A stretch of DNA of 64,000 nt from Hyphomonadaceae bacterium (GTDB taxonomy: Bacteria; Pseudomonadota; Alphaproteobacteria; Caulobacterales; Aquidulcibacteraceae), in the NCBI GenBank assembly GCA_022841905.1, contig JALHQO010000009.1:62001-126000 (forward strand), written 5' to 3'. The notes beneath the pieces are model-generated. The model ran no database searches. It saw only the letters and a program-made list of their open reading frames with translations, and was not told the origin of the DNA. The position numbers and the translations under genes are program-made. Positions 34,631-43,558 of this stretch are shown one piece after another (the stretch's first letter is position 1; each line of letters starts with the position of its first letter).

Positions 34631-35578
34631 TCAGCGGCCAACGGCCTGCCGGAAGGCAACGACGAAATTTGAAAGCTCAGCAAGGTTCTCGTCGTACGAC
34701 TTCGGTAGAATCGAGAAGTCGATAAAGTCAGTGACACCGCATGCAATGAGTTGCGGCAGCCGCTCCATGGTGGTCGGCACGTCCAGAGCGCCCGCGTCGG
34801 TGCGCGCAACGGGCAACGCGCCAACGACTTGGAATCCCTCAACGCTGCCACCCTCTTGGATCACAGCTTCCTTCATGCGCGGAATAGACTCCGCGAGATT
34901 TGCCGCATCCGGTCCCCACGGAATCCAGCGTGCGCCATAGCGCGCGATGCGCCGCGCGGTGGTGTTGCGGACGGTGCCGCTCGTCCAAATCGGAACGCCG
35001 CCGGGCTGAAGCGGCTTTGGCATTTGGTGGATCGCGTCGAACTCAAGCTCAGGAGACACGTACTTGGCGCGCATGTCGCGCCACAATGTTTGGCAAACGT
35101 CGAGTGTATGATCGAGCAAGCGGCCGCGCCCGTCGAACGGAAGGCCTGCGGCTTCATACTCGGCGCGCTGCCAACCGACGCCGACACCAAGTTCGAGACG
35201 GCCGCCGGAGAGAACGTCGAGGGTCGCCGCGGACTTGGCGAGCACGACCGGCCGGCGCAGCGCTGCGATGATAATTTGCGTACGCAGACGAATTCTACTC
35301 GTCATGCCCGCGACCACGGACAGCGTCGTCAACGGTTCGAGCCAGTGGCCGTCCGGCCCCGTCGGCTGCTTGCCGCCGGCGATGCCGCCGGTTTCGGGCT
35401 TCGCATACTCTTCCAGGTGCTCGCCAAACACGACGTGGTCGGAGACCACCAAACGATCGACGCCGGCAACGTCCGCCGCGCGCGCGAAGTCCAGCATTTT
35501 GGTCCAACTACCGGGATCTTCGGCGGCGAATGAGCGAAGGCCCAACGTGAGTTGAGGCAGTGCGGGTAATTCAGTCAT
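34631..35578 (-). CDS. LLM-class flavin/F420-dependent oxidoreductase
   Basis: 315-residue luciferase-like TIM barrel. Typical pieces are VDRLVVSDHVVFGEH, RIRLRTQIIIAALRRPVVLAKSAATLDVLSGGRLELGVGVGW and PIWTSGTVRNTTARRIARYG, as in the TIGR03619-type F420-dependent branch. It overlaps the cofD stop by ATGA, so it is translated with the F420 genes, which strongly supports F420 rather than FMN as its cofactor. The organic substrate is unknown; it likely acts on an intermediate of the nearby CoA-ester pathway. Confidence 0.88.
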   Translation of the reverse strand: MTELPALPQLTLGLRSFAAEDPGSWTKMLDFARAADVAGVDRLVVSDHVVFGEHLEEYAKPETGGIAGGKQPTGPDGHWLEPLTTLSVVAGMTSRIRLRTQIIIAALRRPVVLAKSAATLDVLSGGRLELGVGVGWQRAEYEAAGLPFDGRGRLLDHTLDVCQTLWRDMRAKYVSPELEFDAIHQMPKPLQPGGVPIWTSGTVRNTTARRIARYGARWIPWGPDAANLAESIPRMKEAVIQEGGSVEGFQVVGALPVARTDAGALDVPTTMERLPQLIACGVTDFIDFSILPKSYDENLAELSNFVVAFRQAVGR

Positions 35579-36534
35579 TGCTTTAATCCTTGGCGCTTCA
35601 CGCAGATTTTCGCGAAGGCTAAAACGCGGGCCGCGAGCTCCGTCTTTTCGGCGTCGTCGTGCATTAATGTTTGTTCAACCGCACAGGTGACGCCCGAAGC
35701 TTCAATCGCGTCGCGATCATTGGCTTCAGTGCGATCCAGCACGAAGCCGTCGATCAGATCGTTGTAGTGAGCTGCAACAGCGGCGCCCGATACGGGCAAC
35801 CCGAACTCGCGCATGATCTTGGCGGTCGGCCCCTTTACGGCCGCGGCCGCGATAATTGGCGTCACCGCGACAATGGGGACGCCTGCCCCACGCAGCGCAG
35901 CCCGGCAGCCATGGATGGCGAGAATGGGATCGACGCTCAGAAAAGGATTAGACGGGGCGATAATGATTGCTTCCAACGATGGATCGCGAAGCGCGGCATG
36001 GATGACAGGCGATAGCCGGGCGGTCGCTGCGCCTTCGTAGTCCAGCCGGAAAATGGCTGGCTCAGCGCGATGGCGGACGAAGTAGTGCTGGAAGGACAGC
36101 GCGCCTTTATCGGTATGCACGGTTGTACGGACGGCTTGGTCGGTCGCCGGCGTTATTATGGGCGCCACGCCGAAACGCTCGCGTATCACGCTCGCGCAAG
36201 CGTTGGCCGTCAGCCCTTCGGCGCGGAGCTGTGCGCGGAAGAGATGAAGCGCGATGTCTTTATCACCGAGATTGAACCAATCCTCGCCGCCGAGCGCGCG
36301 TAGCGCATCCATCGCGCGCCAAGATTCCCCCTCCCGGCCCCATCCTTGTTGCGCGTTGGCGACGCCGGCGAGTGTGTAGAGCGTTGTGTCGAAGTCCGGC
36401 CAGACTTCGAGACCGAGGTGAACAAAATCGTCTCCAGTGTTGACGGCAACGACGAGCGCGTTCGGTTCCAAAACGCAACTTAAGCCAAGTACGAGCTTCG
36501 CGCCGCCAATGCCGCCGCTGAGACAGAGGATCAT
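35575..36534 (-). CDS. cofD: 2-phospho-L-lactate (or PEP) transferase CofD/FbiA
   Basis: Transfers the phospholactyl or enolpyruvyl group from the guanylylated donor made by CofC to the deazaflavin FO, giving (dehydro-)F420-0. The 319-residue protein starts with LSGGIGGAKLVLGL and has AVNTGDDFVHLGLEVWPDFDTTLYTLAG, the family's FO- and metal-binding region, and PSNPFLSVDPILAI in the middle. Overlaps cofE and the LLM gene by 4 bases each. Confidence 0.95.
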   Translation of the reverse strand: MILCLSGGIGGAKLVLGLSCVLEPNALVVAVNTGDDFVHLGLEVWPDFDTTLYTLAGVANAQQGWGREGESWRAMDALRALGGEDWFNLGDKDIALHLFRAQLRAEGLTANACASVIRERFGVAPIITPATDQAVRTTVHTDKGALSFQHYFVRHRAEPAIFRLDYEGAATARLSPVIHAALRDPSLEAIIIAPSNPFLSVDPILAIHGCRAALRGAGVPIVAVTPIIAAAAVKGPTAKIMREFGLPVSGAAVAAHYNDLIDGFVLDRTEANDRDAIEASGVTCAVEQTLMHDDAEKTELAARVLAFAKICVKRQGLKQ

Positions 36535-37313
36535 CGAAACACATCCTGGTCGCGTGGACGCAACAGATTGCGGGCGGCGCCGTCCTCGCTTTCGTGGGCG
36601 AAGCCGCGGATCAGCACGACGGGCACGCTTTCGGCCGCTTGGCCCATGACGAGGTTCGCCGCCGCAGCCAGTTCATCGCCCACCGCCTGCAGCGAATGGC
36701 GCAATGGCGCGCCAAACAAATCCGGCGTGCCGCGCAGATCGCGCAGCGGCGCGAGGCCGGCGACACCAAGCGCCGCGCCGGTGGTGCCGAGACGCCAAGG
36801 CCGCCCCCAGGAATCACTCAGGATCACAGCGATGCCGACGGCGTGGCGGGCCTGCAGCGTGTCACGTAAGGTCCGCGCGGCGGCGTCTGGATCAGGTGGC
36901 AGGATAATGACGAGGTCGCGGCCCCCGGCTGTATCGACGTTCGACCGATCGACCCCGGCATTGGCCATGATCGCGCCGCAAAGATGCTCAGCGATCAGCA
37001 AGTTCGGACGCACGACAACGATGTCGCGACTCTGCCGCAGCACGACTTCAATGTGGCGCGGATCGCCGCCATGGATTTCGGCGATCTCGAAAGCGCGCGC
37101 GCTAGGCTTTACATCCGCCAGATCGATGACGAGGCCTGCCGCCTTGGACACGATCTTCTGTGTCACGACGAGCACGTCGCCGTTCTGGAGTTCGCAGCCA
37201 GCAACTTTCATTGCGTCGGCGATCAGTGCACACACGTCATCGCCCGCTTTGATCAGCGGCATGCCTTCGACGGGAATGAGCGCGATCAATCGCGGCTCCA
37301 CGCGGGCATGCAC
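36531..37313 (-). CDS. cofE: Coenzyme F420-0:L-glutamate ligase CofE
   Basis: Adds gamma-linked glutamates to F420-0 using GTP. The 260-residue sequence shows IALIPVEGMPLIKAGDD at the start, VTQKIVSKAAG, HIEVVLRQSRDIVVVRPNLLI and ILSDSWGRPWRLGTTGAALGVAGL. It lacks the C-terminal nitroreductase-like FMN domain fused in actinobacterial FbiB, which reduces dehydro-F420-0. The start is GTG 37313, overlapping cofC by 28 bases; GTG 37301 is an alternative. Confidence 0.93.
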   Translation of the reverse strand: MHARVEPRLIALIPVEGMPLIKAGDDVCALIADAMKVAGCELQNGDVLVVTQKIVSKAAGLVIDLADVKPSARAFEIAEIHGGDPRHIEVVLRQSRDIVVVRPNLLIAEHLCGAIMANAGVDRSNVDTAGGRDLVIILPPDPDAAARTLRDTLQARHAVGIAVILSDSWGRPWRLGTTGAALGVAGLAPLRDLRGTPDLFGAPLRHSLQAVGDELAAAANLVMGQAAESVPVVLIRGFAHESEDGAARNLLRPRDQDVFR

Positions 37314-37885
37314 GCGGCGCGCACGGCGTCGTCAATCTGATCCACGGTATCAACGTCATGAGCGAGAGCCGCTGTGTGCACATGCGCGACGGTGAGATGG
37401 CGCTTCTCGGCCTCCCAGGCGTGGCGCTGAGCGCTGCCTATGCCGAAATGGTTGAACTCCGCCTCCGTCGCTGGAAAGATCAAGGCGTTGGTGCCCTGCC
37501 CTGGTGCATCAGCAGCGATCACGACCTCAGCTTTCGCGTTTAAGAGCGCGCGGATATCGGCGGGCTGGATCAAGGGCAGGTCGGACGCGACAACCACGAC
37601 CCGCGAGACGCCGCGCTCAACCAAGGTTGCGCGCGCGAACTCTATGGCGTCGTTGTGATCTAGCGGCTGCTCCAAGATCGTGACGCCCGCTGGCGCACGC
37701 AACGCTGCGCGCGCGCGCGTGATTACGACGACCGGCAGCCCAAGCGCCGCGCCGCGCACAGCACGTAGAACATTTGCCAACATGCGTTCGCTCAGCACAT
37801 CGACCGCCGCGGCGGGCATGGCGGCGCGCAGGCGTGTCTTGCCGAAACGTTGGCCACGGAATGGGATGATGAAGCCGGCGGTCAC
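37286..37885 (-). CDS. cofC: 2-phospho-L-lactate (or PEP) guanylyltransferase CofC/FbiD
   Basis: Activates 2-phospholactate, PEP or 3-phosphoglycerate with GTP for CofD. The MobA-like nucleotidyltransferase fold is seen in IIPFRGQRFGKTRLR (N-terminal binding loop), VVVVASDLPLIQPADI (metal Asp) and GQGTNALIFPA. Length 199. Start GTG 37885 overlaps the fbiC stop (GTGA). Which three-carbon donor it uses cannot be read from the sequence by eye. Confidence 0.92.
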   Translation of the reverse strand: MTAGFIIPFRGQRFGKTRLRAAMPAAAVDVLSERMLANVLRAVRGAALGLPVVVITRARAALRAPAGVTILEQPLDHNDAIEFARATLVERGVSRVVVVASDLPLIQPADIRALLNAKAEVVIAADAPGQGTNALIFPATEAEFNHFGIGSAQRHAWEAEKRHLTVAHVHTAALAHDVDTVDQIDDAVRAACMPAWSRD

Positions 37886-40290
37886 AGGGGTGTCCTTGCC
37901 CGGCGTCGCTGCTGCGAGACAGGGGTTAGCACGATCTCTGCGAGGTCGGGCGCAATCGACGCCGTGTCGTAACGTTCTTGTAGTGCGGATTGATAAAGGG
38001 TGGTGCGCATGCGGGGAGAACGGCCCGCATCACGAATAAGCGATTCCAGCGACTGTGGATTCAGCTCTTGGCCGTGCGTGCTGCCGGCAGCGCGGGTGAT
38101 GCTTTCATTCATCAGCGAGCCGCCCAGATCATTGGCGCCCGCCGAAAGCGCCGCCCTGGCCCCTTCTGGGCCCATCTTCACCCACGATGTCTGAATGTTC
38201 GGGATAAGCGGGTGGAGCACGATACGCGCGACCGCGTGCATCAGAAGCGCTTCGCGAAAGGTCGGGCCCGGGCGACTTTTGCCGCGATGATAGATCGGCG
38301 CTTCAGCAGCGACGAACGGGAGTGGCACGAATTCAGTGAAGCCGCCCGTCTCGCTTTGCAGTGCGCGCAGCGCCAACAAGTGCGCCGCCCAGTGATCGTA
38401 GCCGTCCACATGGCCGAACATGATCGTGGAGGTCGTCGGCAGACCTGTGACGTGTGCTTGGCGCATGACGTTTAGCCACTCGTTGGCGCTAAGCTTGTCG
38501 GGACAGATGCGGGCGCGAACGTCGTCGCAAAGAATCTCCGCGGCCGTGCCGGGAAGACTGCCGAGACCTTCTGATTTGAGCGCCGAAAGATACTCGCACA
38601 GCGAAACACCGAGCGTTTGAGCGCCGTGAGTGATCTCGAGCGGCGAGAAGGCGTGCACATGGATGCCGGGTGCGCCGCGTTTGGCGGCGCGGACGATCTC
38701 GATATAGGTCTCGCCGGTGAAATCGGGATGGATTCCGCCTTGCAGGCAGACTTCAGTGGCGCCGCGGCGCCACGCCTCCGCCGTACGGCGCGTGATTTCG
38801 TCGAATTCGATATTATACGGCGTCTCACGGCGGCCATCGGCGACAGGGCTCTTCGAGAATGCGCAGAAGCCACATTTGTAGGTGCAGACATTCGTGTAGT
38901 TGATGTTGCGGTTGACAACGTAGCTGACCACGTCGCCACACATTTCGCGACGCATCGCATCGGCAGTTGCGCAGATTGCGGCGGCGTCCCCGCCCCGGGC
39001 GTTAAACAGCGTAGCGATCTCGCCGCGAGCTTCACTCGGATTGTCGCGCGCCTTGCACAGCAGCGTGGCGATGTCAGCGTTGATCCCGAGCGCCGGCCGG
39101 CGCTTGAAGGTCGGCGCGGTCTTGGAGACACCGGCGCGCCATTCGTCGTCGCGCACGAGGCCGTGACCATCGACGCGTTCGAGCACAGCGCGCTGCAAGC
39201 CCGGATCGACCCACTGTTCCAAGGTGCGCACATATGCTGGGTAGAGCGCGAGCCGCTCCGTGAGGCGCCAGCCATCCTGCGCTAGTTGCGCTTTAAGTTC
39301 GGCGACATGCGGCCATGGCGCCTCGGGGTTCACGAAGTCGGGCGTCAGCGGCGAGATGCCGCCCAGATCATTCGCGCCGGCGCTGAGCACCTGCGCGATC
39401 GCGTCGCGGCTCAAATTGGGCGGCGATTGGATATTCATCGCCGGACCAAGGATCATGCGCGCAGCGGCTATCGTCCAGCGCAAGTCTGCGAGATCGGGCT
39501 CGGGCGCATCGGCCATGCGCGTACCGGCCTTGGCGCGGAAGGGCTGTACGATGACTTCTTGAATGTGGCCCCACGTCTCGTGGCTACGCTTGATGGCGAC
39601 GAGTGCTTCCAAACGTTCGCGACGGGTTTCGCCGATGCCGATGAGGATGCCGGTCGTATAGGGAATGCGTAGCCGTCCGGCTGCGTCGAGCGTTTCAAGG
39701 CGGACGCTAGGACGTTTGTCGGGACAGCCAAAATGCGGGCCGCCGCGCTCGCACAGGCGTTCGGACACCGACTCCAACATCATGCCCATTGAGATAGAGG
39801 CGGTGCGCAAGCTGTGAAGCTCGCCCTCCGTCATGACGCCCGCATTGAGATGCGGCAGCAGGCCGGCTTCCTTGAACACAAGGCGCGCCAGATGGCCGAC
39901 ATAATCAAGCGTCGAGGGAAAGCCCATGTCGCGCAGGGCCTTGGCAGCTTGCGGCCAGCGATCCTCCGGCTTGTCGCCGAGCGTGAACAGCGCTTCGTCG
40001 CACGCGAGCGCGCGCCCCTTGCGCGCGACGTCGAGCACTTCATCCGGCGTCATGAAGGCGGGTGCGCCGGCTTGGGGAGACTCCGCAAAGACACAGTACC
40101 GACACGTGTTGCGGCACAGATGCGTGATTGGTAGAAAGACTTTACGCGAATAAGTGACGAGTTGGCCATGCGCCGCGAGTGTCGCTTGGCGCGCGCGCTC
40201 GATTAATCCGACTGCGTCTTCGGCGCAGATCGCGTCGACCTGCGCCCGCTCGTCATCGTTCAACTCAAACGAAGGGCCCGTCTGCTGCAT
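37882..40290 (-). CDS. fbiC: FO synthase, CofH/CofG fusion (FbiC)
   Basis: Makes the deazaflavin chromophore FO from tyrosine and 5-amino-6-ribitylamino-uracil using two radical SAM domains in one chain. The N-terminal half has CRNTCRYC (CofG-type) and the C-terminal half CTYKCGFCAF (CofH-type), the arrangement of actinobacterial FbiC rather than separate archaeal cofG and cofH. The ATG at 40290 (802 residues) is preferred: it lies 4 bases after the npdG stop, whereas the track's ATG at 40356 would overlap npdG by 62 bases. The GTGA overlap with cofC ensures coupling. Confidence 0.94.
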   Translation of the reverse strand: MQQTGPSFELNDDERAQVDAICAEDAVGLIERARQATLAAHGQLVTYSRKVFLPITHLCRNTCRYCVFAESPQAGAPAFMTPDEVLDVARKGRALACDEALFTLGDKPEDRWPQAAKALRDMGFPSTLDYVGHLARLVFKEAGLLPHLNAGVMTEGELHSLRTASISMGMMLESVSERLCERGGPHFGCPDKRPSVRLETLDAAGRLRIPYTTGILIGIGETRRERLEALVAIKRSHETWGHIQEVIVQPFRAKAGTRMADAPEPDLADLRWTIAAARMILGPAMNIQSPPNLSRDAIAQVLSAGANDLGGISPLTPDFVNPEAPWPHVAELKAQLAQDGWRLTERLALYPAYVRTLEQWVDPGLQRAVLERVDGHGLVRDDEWRAGVSKTAPTFKRRPALGINADIATLLCKARDNPSEARGEIATLFNARGGDAAAICATADAMRREMCGDVVSYVVNRNINYTNVCTYKCGFCAFSKSPVADGRRETPYNIEFDEITRRTAEAWRRGATEVCLQGGIHPDFTGETYIEIVRAAKRGAPGIHVHAFSPLEITHGAQTLGVSLCEYLSALKSEGLGSLPGTAAEILCDDVRARICPDKLSANEWLNVMRQAHVTGLPTTSTIMFGHVDGYDHWAAHLLALRALQSETGGFTEFVPLPFVAAEAPIYHRGKSRPGPTFREALLMHAVARIVLHPLIPNIQTSWVKMGPEGARAALSAGANDLGGSLMNESITRAAGSTHGQELNPQSLESLIRDAGRSPRMRTTLYQSALQERYDTASIAPDLAEIVLTPVSQQRRRARTPL

Positions 40291-40294
40291 GGGC

Positions 40295-40984
40295 TCATAT
40301 CTTTCCGGCAGTGGCGCCGAGGCCGGTGACGCGTACGCCGGCTTCGTTGCAGCCATAGTGGCGATTGATGAAGATCAGCAGTGAGGTCATCGCTTCGGCG
40401 GCGACGGAGTTTGCGAGAGGGCCGGCAATCACGCCGCGCATTCCAGCGGCCTCGACGAGAGGAACGACGGCTTCGCGCGCCTCCGCATCGTCGCCGCAGA
40501 TGAGCACGTCGCAGTCGATAGCGTGTTCGAGATCGTAGAGGTGCTTCGCTCCCACATTCTGAAATGCGGAGACCACCCGCACCTGCTCGCCCAAGAGCCC
40601 CTGCGCCCGAAGCCCGGCAGAGCCCTCCGCCGGCATTTGCACGCGCGACACTTTCGGCGGAACCAGCGGCGCCGTGCAATCCACCAACACCTTGCCAGCG
40701 AGTGCGTCTTTCACTTGCGACAGCACCTCATCCTGAGACTTGAATGGAACGGCCAGCACGCTCAGCGCGGCGGCGCTGGCGGCGTCGGCATAGGACATCG
40801 CCCTGATCGCGGCGCCGCTCAGCGCGCTCAATTCGATTGCCCGCGCCGCTGCACGTTCAACGTCACGCGAACCGAGGAGGACCTGGTAGCCTGCCCTCGA
40901 CCAGCGCAGCGCGAGACCGGACCCGAGCGCGCCAGTTCCACCCAGTACGGCCAATGAGGGCTTCTCGTTTGCAGCGATCGTCAC
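40295..40984 (-). CDS. npdG: NADPH-dependent F420 reductase (Fno/NpdG)
   Basis: Reduces F420 with NADPH to F420H2. Rossmann start LAVLGGTGALGSGLALRWSRAGYQVLLGSRD, then VLAVPFKSQDEVL, VVSAFQNVGAKHLYDL and DVLICGDDAEA are typical of NpdG/Fno. The GTG at 40984 is chosen because AAGGA lies five bases upstream; the track's TTG at 41002 is less likely. It gives 229 residues. First gene of the F420 operon, so reductant supply and cofactor synthesis are made together. Divergent from the acyl-CoA dehydrogenase at 41192. Confidence 0.93.
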   Translation of the reverse strand: MTIAANEKPSLAVLGGTGALGSGLALRWSRAGYQVLLGSRDVERAAARAIELSALSGAAIRAMSYADAASAAALSVLAVPFKSQDEVLSQVKDALAGKVLVDCTAPLVPPKVSRVQMPAEGSAGLRAQGLLGEQVRVVSAFQNVGAKHLYDLEHAIDCDVLICGDDAEAREAVVPLVEAAGMRGVIAGPLANSVAAEAMTSLLIFINRHYGCNEAGVRVTGLGATAGKI

Positions 40985-41191
40985 ATGAGTCCTTCGCGTC
41001 AAGTCCAGATGCTGAGAATGATATCACTCGGCTGAAGTACTCACACCACTTCGATGCACCCCCAATTGCCCGAAATGCGGATAAAAATCTGCACCTCCTG
41101 ACGTGATGTCTCACCGGCCCGCTTGCGACTGCGGCAGCCTTTACAAGCGCTGCGCTGCACCGACTAATGACCGTTGAAGGATCCCGCCACG

Positions 41192-42355
41192 ATGAATGTT
41201 CTGAACCTCCCCATTCCCGACTTCATGCAAGACGACGAGCTACGCATGTTCGAAGACAGCGTGGAGCGTTTTCTCGACGAACACGCCCCGGCGGCGAAAT
41301 TGGCGGCTTGGCGCGAAGCAGGCATGGTGCCGCGGGAAGCATGGGAGGCGGCCGGGCGCGCTGGCCTCTTATGCCTCTCCACGTCAGCTGACTATGGCGG
41401 GATCAGCGGCGACTTTCGGCACGAGGTCGTGTTCATGCGCGCGCTCGGACGCCGCGGCATTGAAGGTTGGGACGCGCCGCTCCACAACGCCATTGTCGCG
41501 CCGTACATCGAGACGTTCGGCTCCGAAGAGCAAAAACAGAGCTGGCTCCCCAAAATGGCGAGTGGAGAGCTGATCTCCGCTATCGCGATGACGGAGCCTG
41601 GCACCGGCTCGGACCTGCAAGCCATCGCGACGCGAGCCGCCAAGATAGATGGCGGCTACGTGATTAACGGCGCCAAGACGTTCATCACCAACGGCCAGAA
41701 CGCCAATATCATCATCGTCGCCTGCAAGACCGACCCGACGCTTGGAGCCAAGGGCCTTTCGCTGCTTGTCGTTGAGACGGATAAGGTCGATGGCTTCGCC
41801 CGCGGCCGCAACCTCGACAAAATCGGCCGCGACATGGCCGACACCTCCGAGCTTTTCTTCAATGAGGTATGCGTACCAGCAGAAAACCTGCTCGGCGGCG
41901 CCGAAGGGCGCGGCTTTTACCAGCTGATGGAAAAGCTGCCGCAGGAGCGGCAGATCATCGCTGTCCAATGCATGGCGGCGATCGAATACGCGCTGGCCGT
42001 AACGATCGAGCACGTGAAGGGTCGCAAGGCGTTCGGCAAGACGCTGCTGGACTTCCAAAACACGCAATTCAAGCTGGCGGAGGCCAAGACCGAGGCGACG
42101 ATCGCGCAAGTGTTCGTCGATCACTGCTCCAAGCAATTGCTCGAGGGGAAGCTCGACAGTGCGACGGCTTCGATGGCGAAGTACTGGGTATCCGAGCTTC
42201 TGTGCAAGATCGTCGATGAGTGCCTGCAGCTGCACGGCGGCTACGGCTACATGAACGAATACCCGATCGCGACCGCCTATCGCGACGCGCGTGTGAACCG
42301 CATCTATGGCGGCACCAGCGAAATCATGAAGCTGCTGATCGCGCGGACGCTCTAG
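41192..42355 (+). CDS. Acyl-CoA dehydrogenase
   Basis: 387-residue flavoprotein from the ATG at 41192 (the track's TTG start is upstream). FAD and substrate motifs are clear: AIAMTEPGTGSDLQAI, GAKTFITNGQNANIIIV, RKAFGK and the C-terminal LHGGYGYMNEYPIATAYRDARVNRIYGGTSEIM. The classic catalytic tetrapeptide YEGT reads YGGT, so the base is likely elsewhere, as in long- or branched-chain members. Three bases separate it from the esterase-like gene. Introduces the alpha-beta double bond in an acyl-CoA. Confidence 0.92.
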   Translation: MNVLNLPIPDFMQDDELRMFEDSVERFLDEHAPAAKLAAWREAGMVPREAWEAAGRAGLLCLSTSADYGGISGDFRHEVVFMRALGRRGIEGWDAPLHNAIVAPYIETFGSEEQKQSWLPKMASGELISAIAMTEPGTGSDLQAIATRAAKIDGGYVINGAKTFITNGQNANIIIVACKTDPTLGAKGLSLLVVETDKVDGFARGRNLDKIGRDMADTSELFFNEVCVPAENLLGGAEGRGFYQLMEKLPQERQIIAVQCMAAIEYALAVTIEHVKGRKAFGKTLLDFQNTQFKLAEAKTEATIAQVFVDHCSKQLLEGKLDSATASMAKYWVSELLCKIVDECLQLHGGYGYMNEYPIATAYRDARVNRIYGGTSEIMKLLIARTL

Positions 42356-42358
42356 CGC

Positions 42359-43558
42359 ATGACGGACGCTGAGACACTGTCCGGCTATATAGCGCAAGCC
42401 GCCATTAAACTGCCGGGAGTAGCGGAACTTGGCGAGACGCCGGGTCCGCTCGTTGCGCTTTCGAATATGGTGGGCGAGGCACGGATCGTCGCCATCGGCG
42501 AGAGTTTTCATCACACGCACGAGCAACTGGCGCTGCGAGAGCATTTGCTCCGCCATCTCATCACGCAGGTTGGTTTCAATGCCATTCTGCTTGAGGTGCT
42601 GACCCCCGGGCCAAATCCGATCGAGGCGTTCGTGCGCGGGGGCGCGGGCGACGCCGAGAGCGCGCTGATCGCGGCCGGGGCGCGGATGTGGCGCAATCAA
42701 GAAGCCGCTTCGCTCGTACGATGGGTGCGGACGCACAACGATGCGAACGCAAATGCAACGGTGTCGGTACGGGGCCTGGATGTGCTGGCGGTCGGACCCT
42801 TGATGCGGGCCGTGTCGGCGCAAACGCGGCCGGCGGACATGGAGCGCATCGAGGCGTGGAGTTACGGCTTCGACGTGGACGGGCGGTCGGATCAGGCATC
42901 CTACAACCAGCTCGCCGAGCATGAGCGGGCGGCGCTGCATAGAGTTTATGACGAAGCGCTCGAGACTCTGACGGAGAGCGATGCCCTGTATGAAGCCGCG
43001 TTGACGGTGCGCAATGCGCTGAAAATGCTCCAGGCCGGCGCCAGTGGATGGACGAAAGGCTTTGCTCTGCGTGATCGCGCTATGGCCGAAGCGGCCATCC
43101 GCTTCATCGACCGCACCGACGCCAAGGTCATCGTCCTATCGCACAACACACACATCGCGGCGCGCGCGTCCTCCACCTCGCCGACGCACCTGCCCATGGG
43201 CGCGTTTCTTCGTGCGCGGTATGGCGACAACTATTTTGTGCTGGGCGCCGCGTTCGGGCGGGCGATGTTTGATCCGCCGATCTACGGCGTGGGCGCGCTT
43301 GATGGCGAACCGAATTCAGCGGATCAGGCCATCGCCGCGCTAGGTTGTCACGCCGCGTTGGTCGATCTGCGAGAAGCCAGCCAAGCCCAACCGCTGCGCC
43401 TGCAGGGCGTTGGCATCGGGCCACTGCCTTACATGGAGTATCCCGCGCTCAACGCTTTCGACGCTTTGGCGTACGTCGATGTGCTCACCAACGCCCGCCA
43501 ACTTGTTGATACCGAACTTAGCCTCGACGCAAAGGCCGTTGACGCGACGCGGCGTTAG
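42359..43558 (+). CDS. Erythromycin esterase-like hydrolase
   Basis: 399 residues of the Ere/succinoglycan-biosynthesis (PF05139) fold. Conserved catalytic pieces are IGESFHHTHEQLALREHLLRHL (Glu and His), LLEV, the RDRAMAEAAIRFID helix and VIVLSHNTHIAARAS. Known relatives open macrolide lactones, but most family members have unknown substrates. Translation follows the acyl-CoA dehydrogenase after 3 bases, so lactone or ester hydrolysis within the catabolic pathway is more likely than drug resistance. Its stop overlaps the stop of the convergent dioxygenase gene. Confidence 0.83.
   Translation: MTDAETLSGYIAQAAIKLPGVAELGETPGPLVALSNMVGEARIVAIGESFHHTHEQLALREHLLRHLITQVGFNAILLEVLTPGPNPIEAFVRGGAGDAESALIAAGARMWRNQEAASLVRWVRTHNDANANATVSVRGLDVLAVGPLMRAVSAQTRPADMERIEAWSYGFDVDGRSDQASYNQLAEHERAALHRVYDEALETLTESDALYEAALTVRNALKMLQAGASGWTKGFALRDRAMAEAAIRFIDRTDAKVIVLSHNTHIAARASSTSPTHLPMGAFLRARYGDNYFVLGAAFGRAMFDPPIYGVGALDGEPNSADQAIAALGCHAALVDLREASQAQPLRLQGVGIGPLPYMEYPALNAFDALAYVDVLTNARQLVDTELSLDAKAVDATRR

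Noticed and set aside
41384-42940. 518-codon minus-strand ORF
   Set aside because: Antisense to the acyl-CoA dehydrogenase and Ere-like genes; a His/Arg-rich high-GC shadow.
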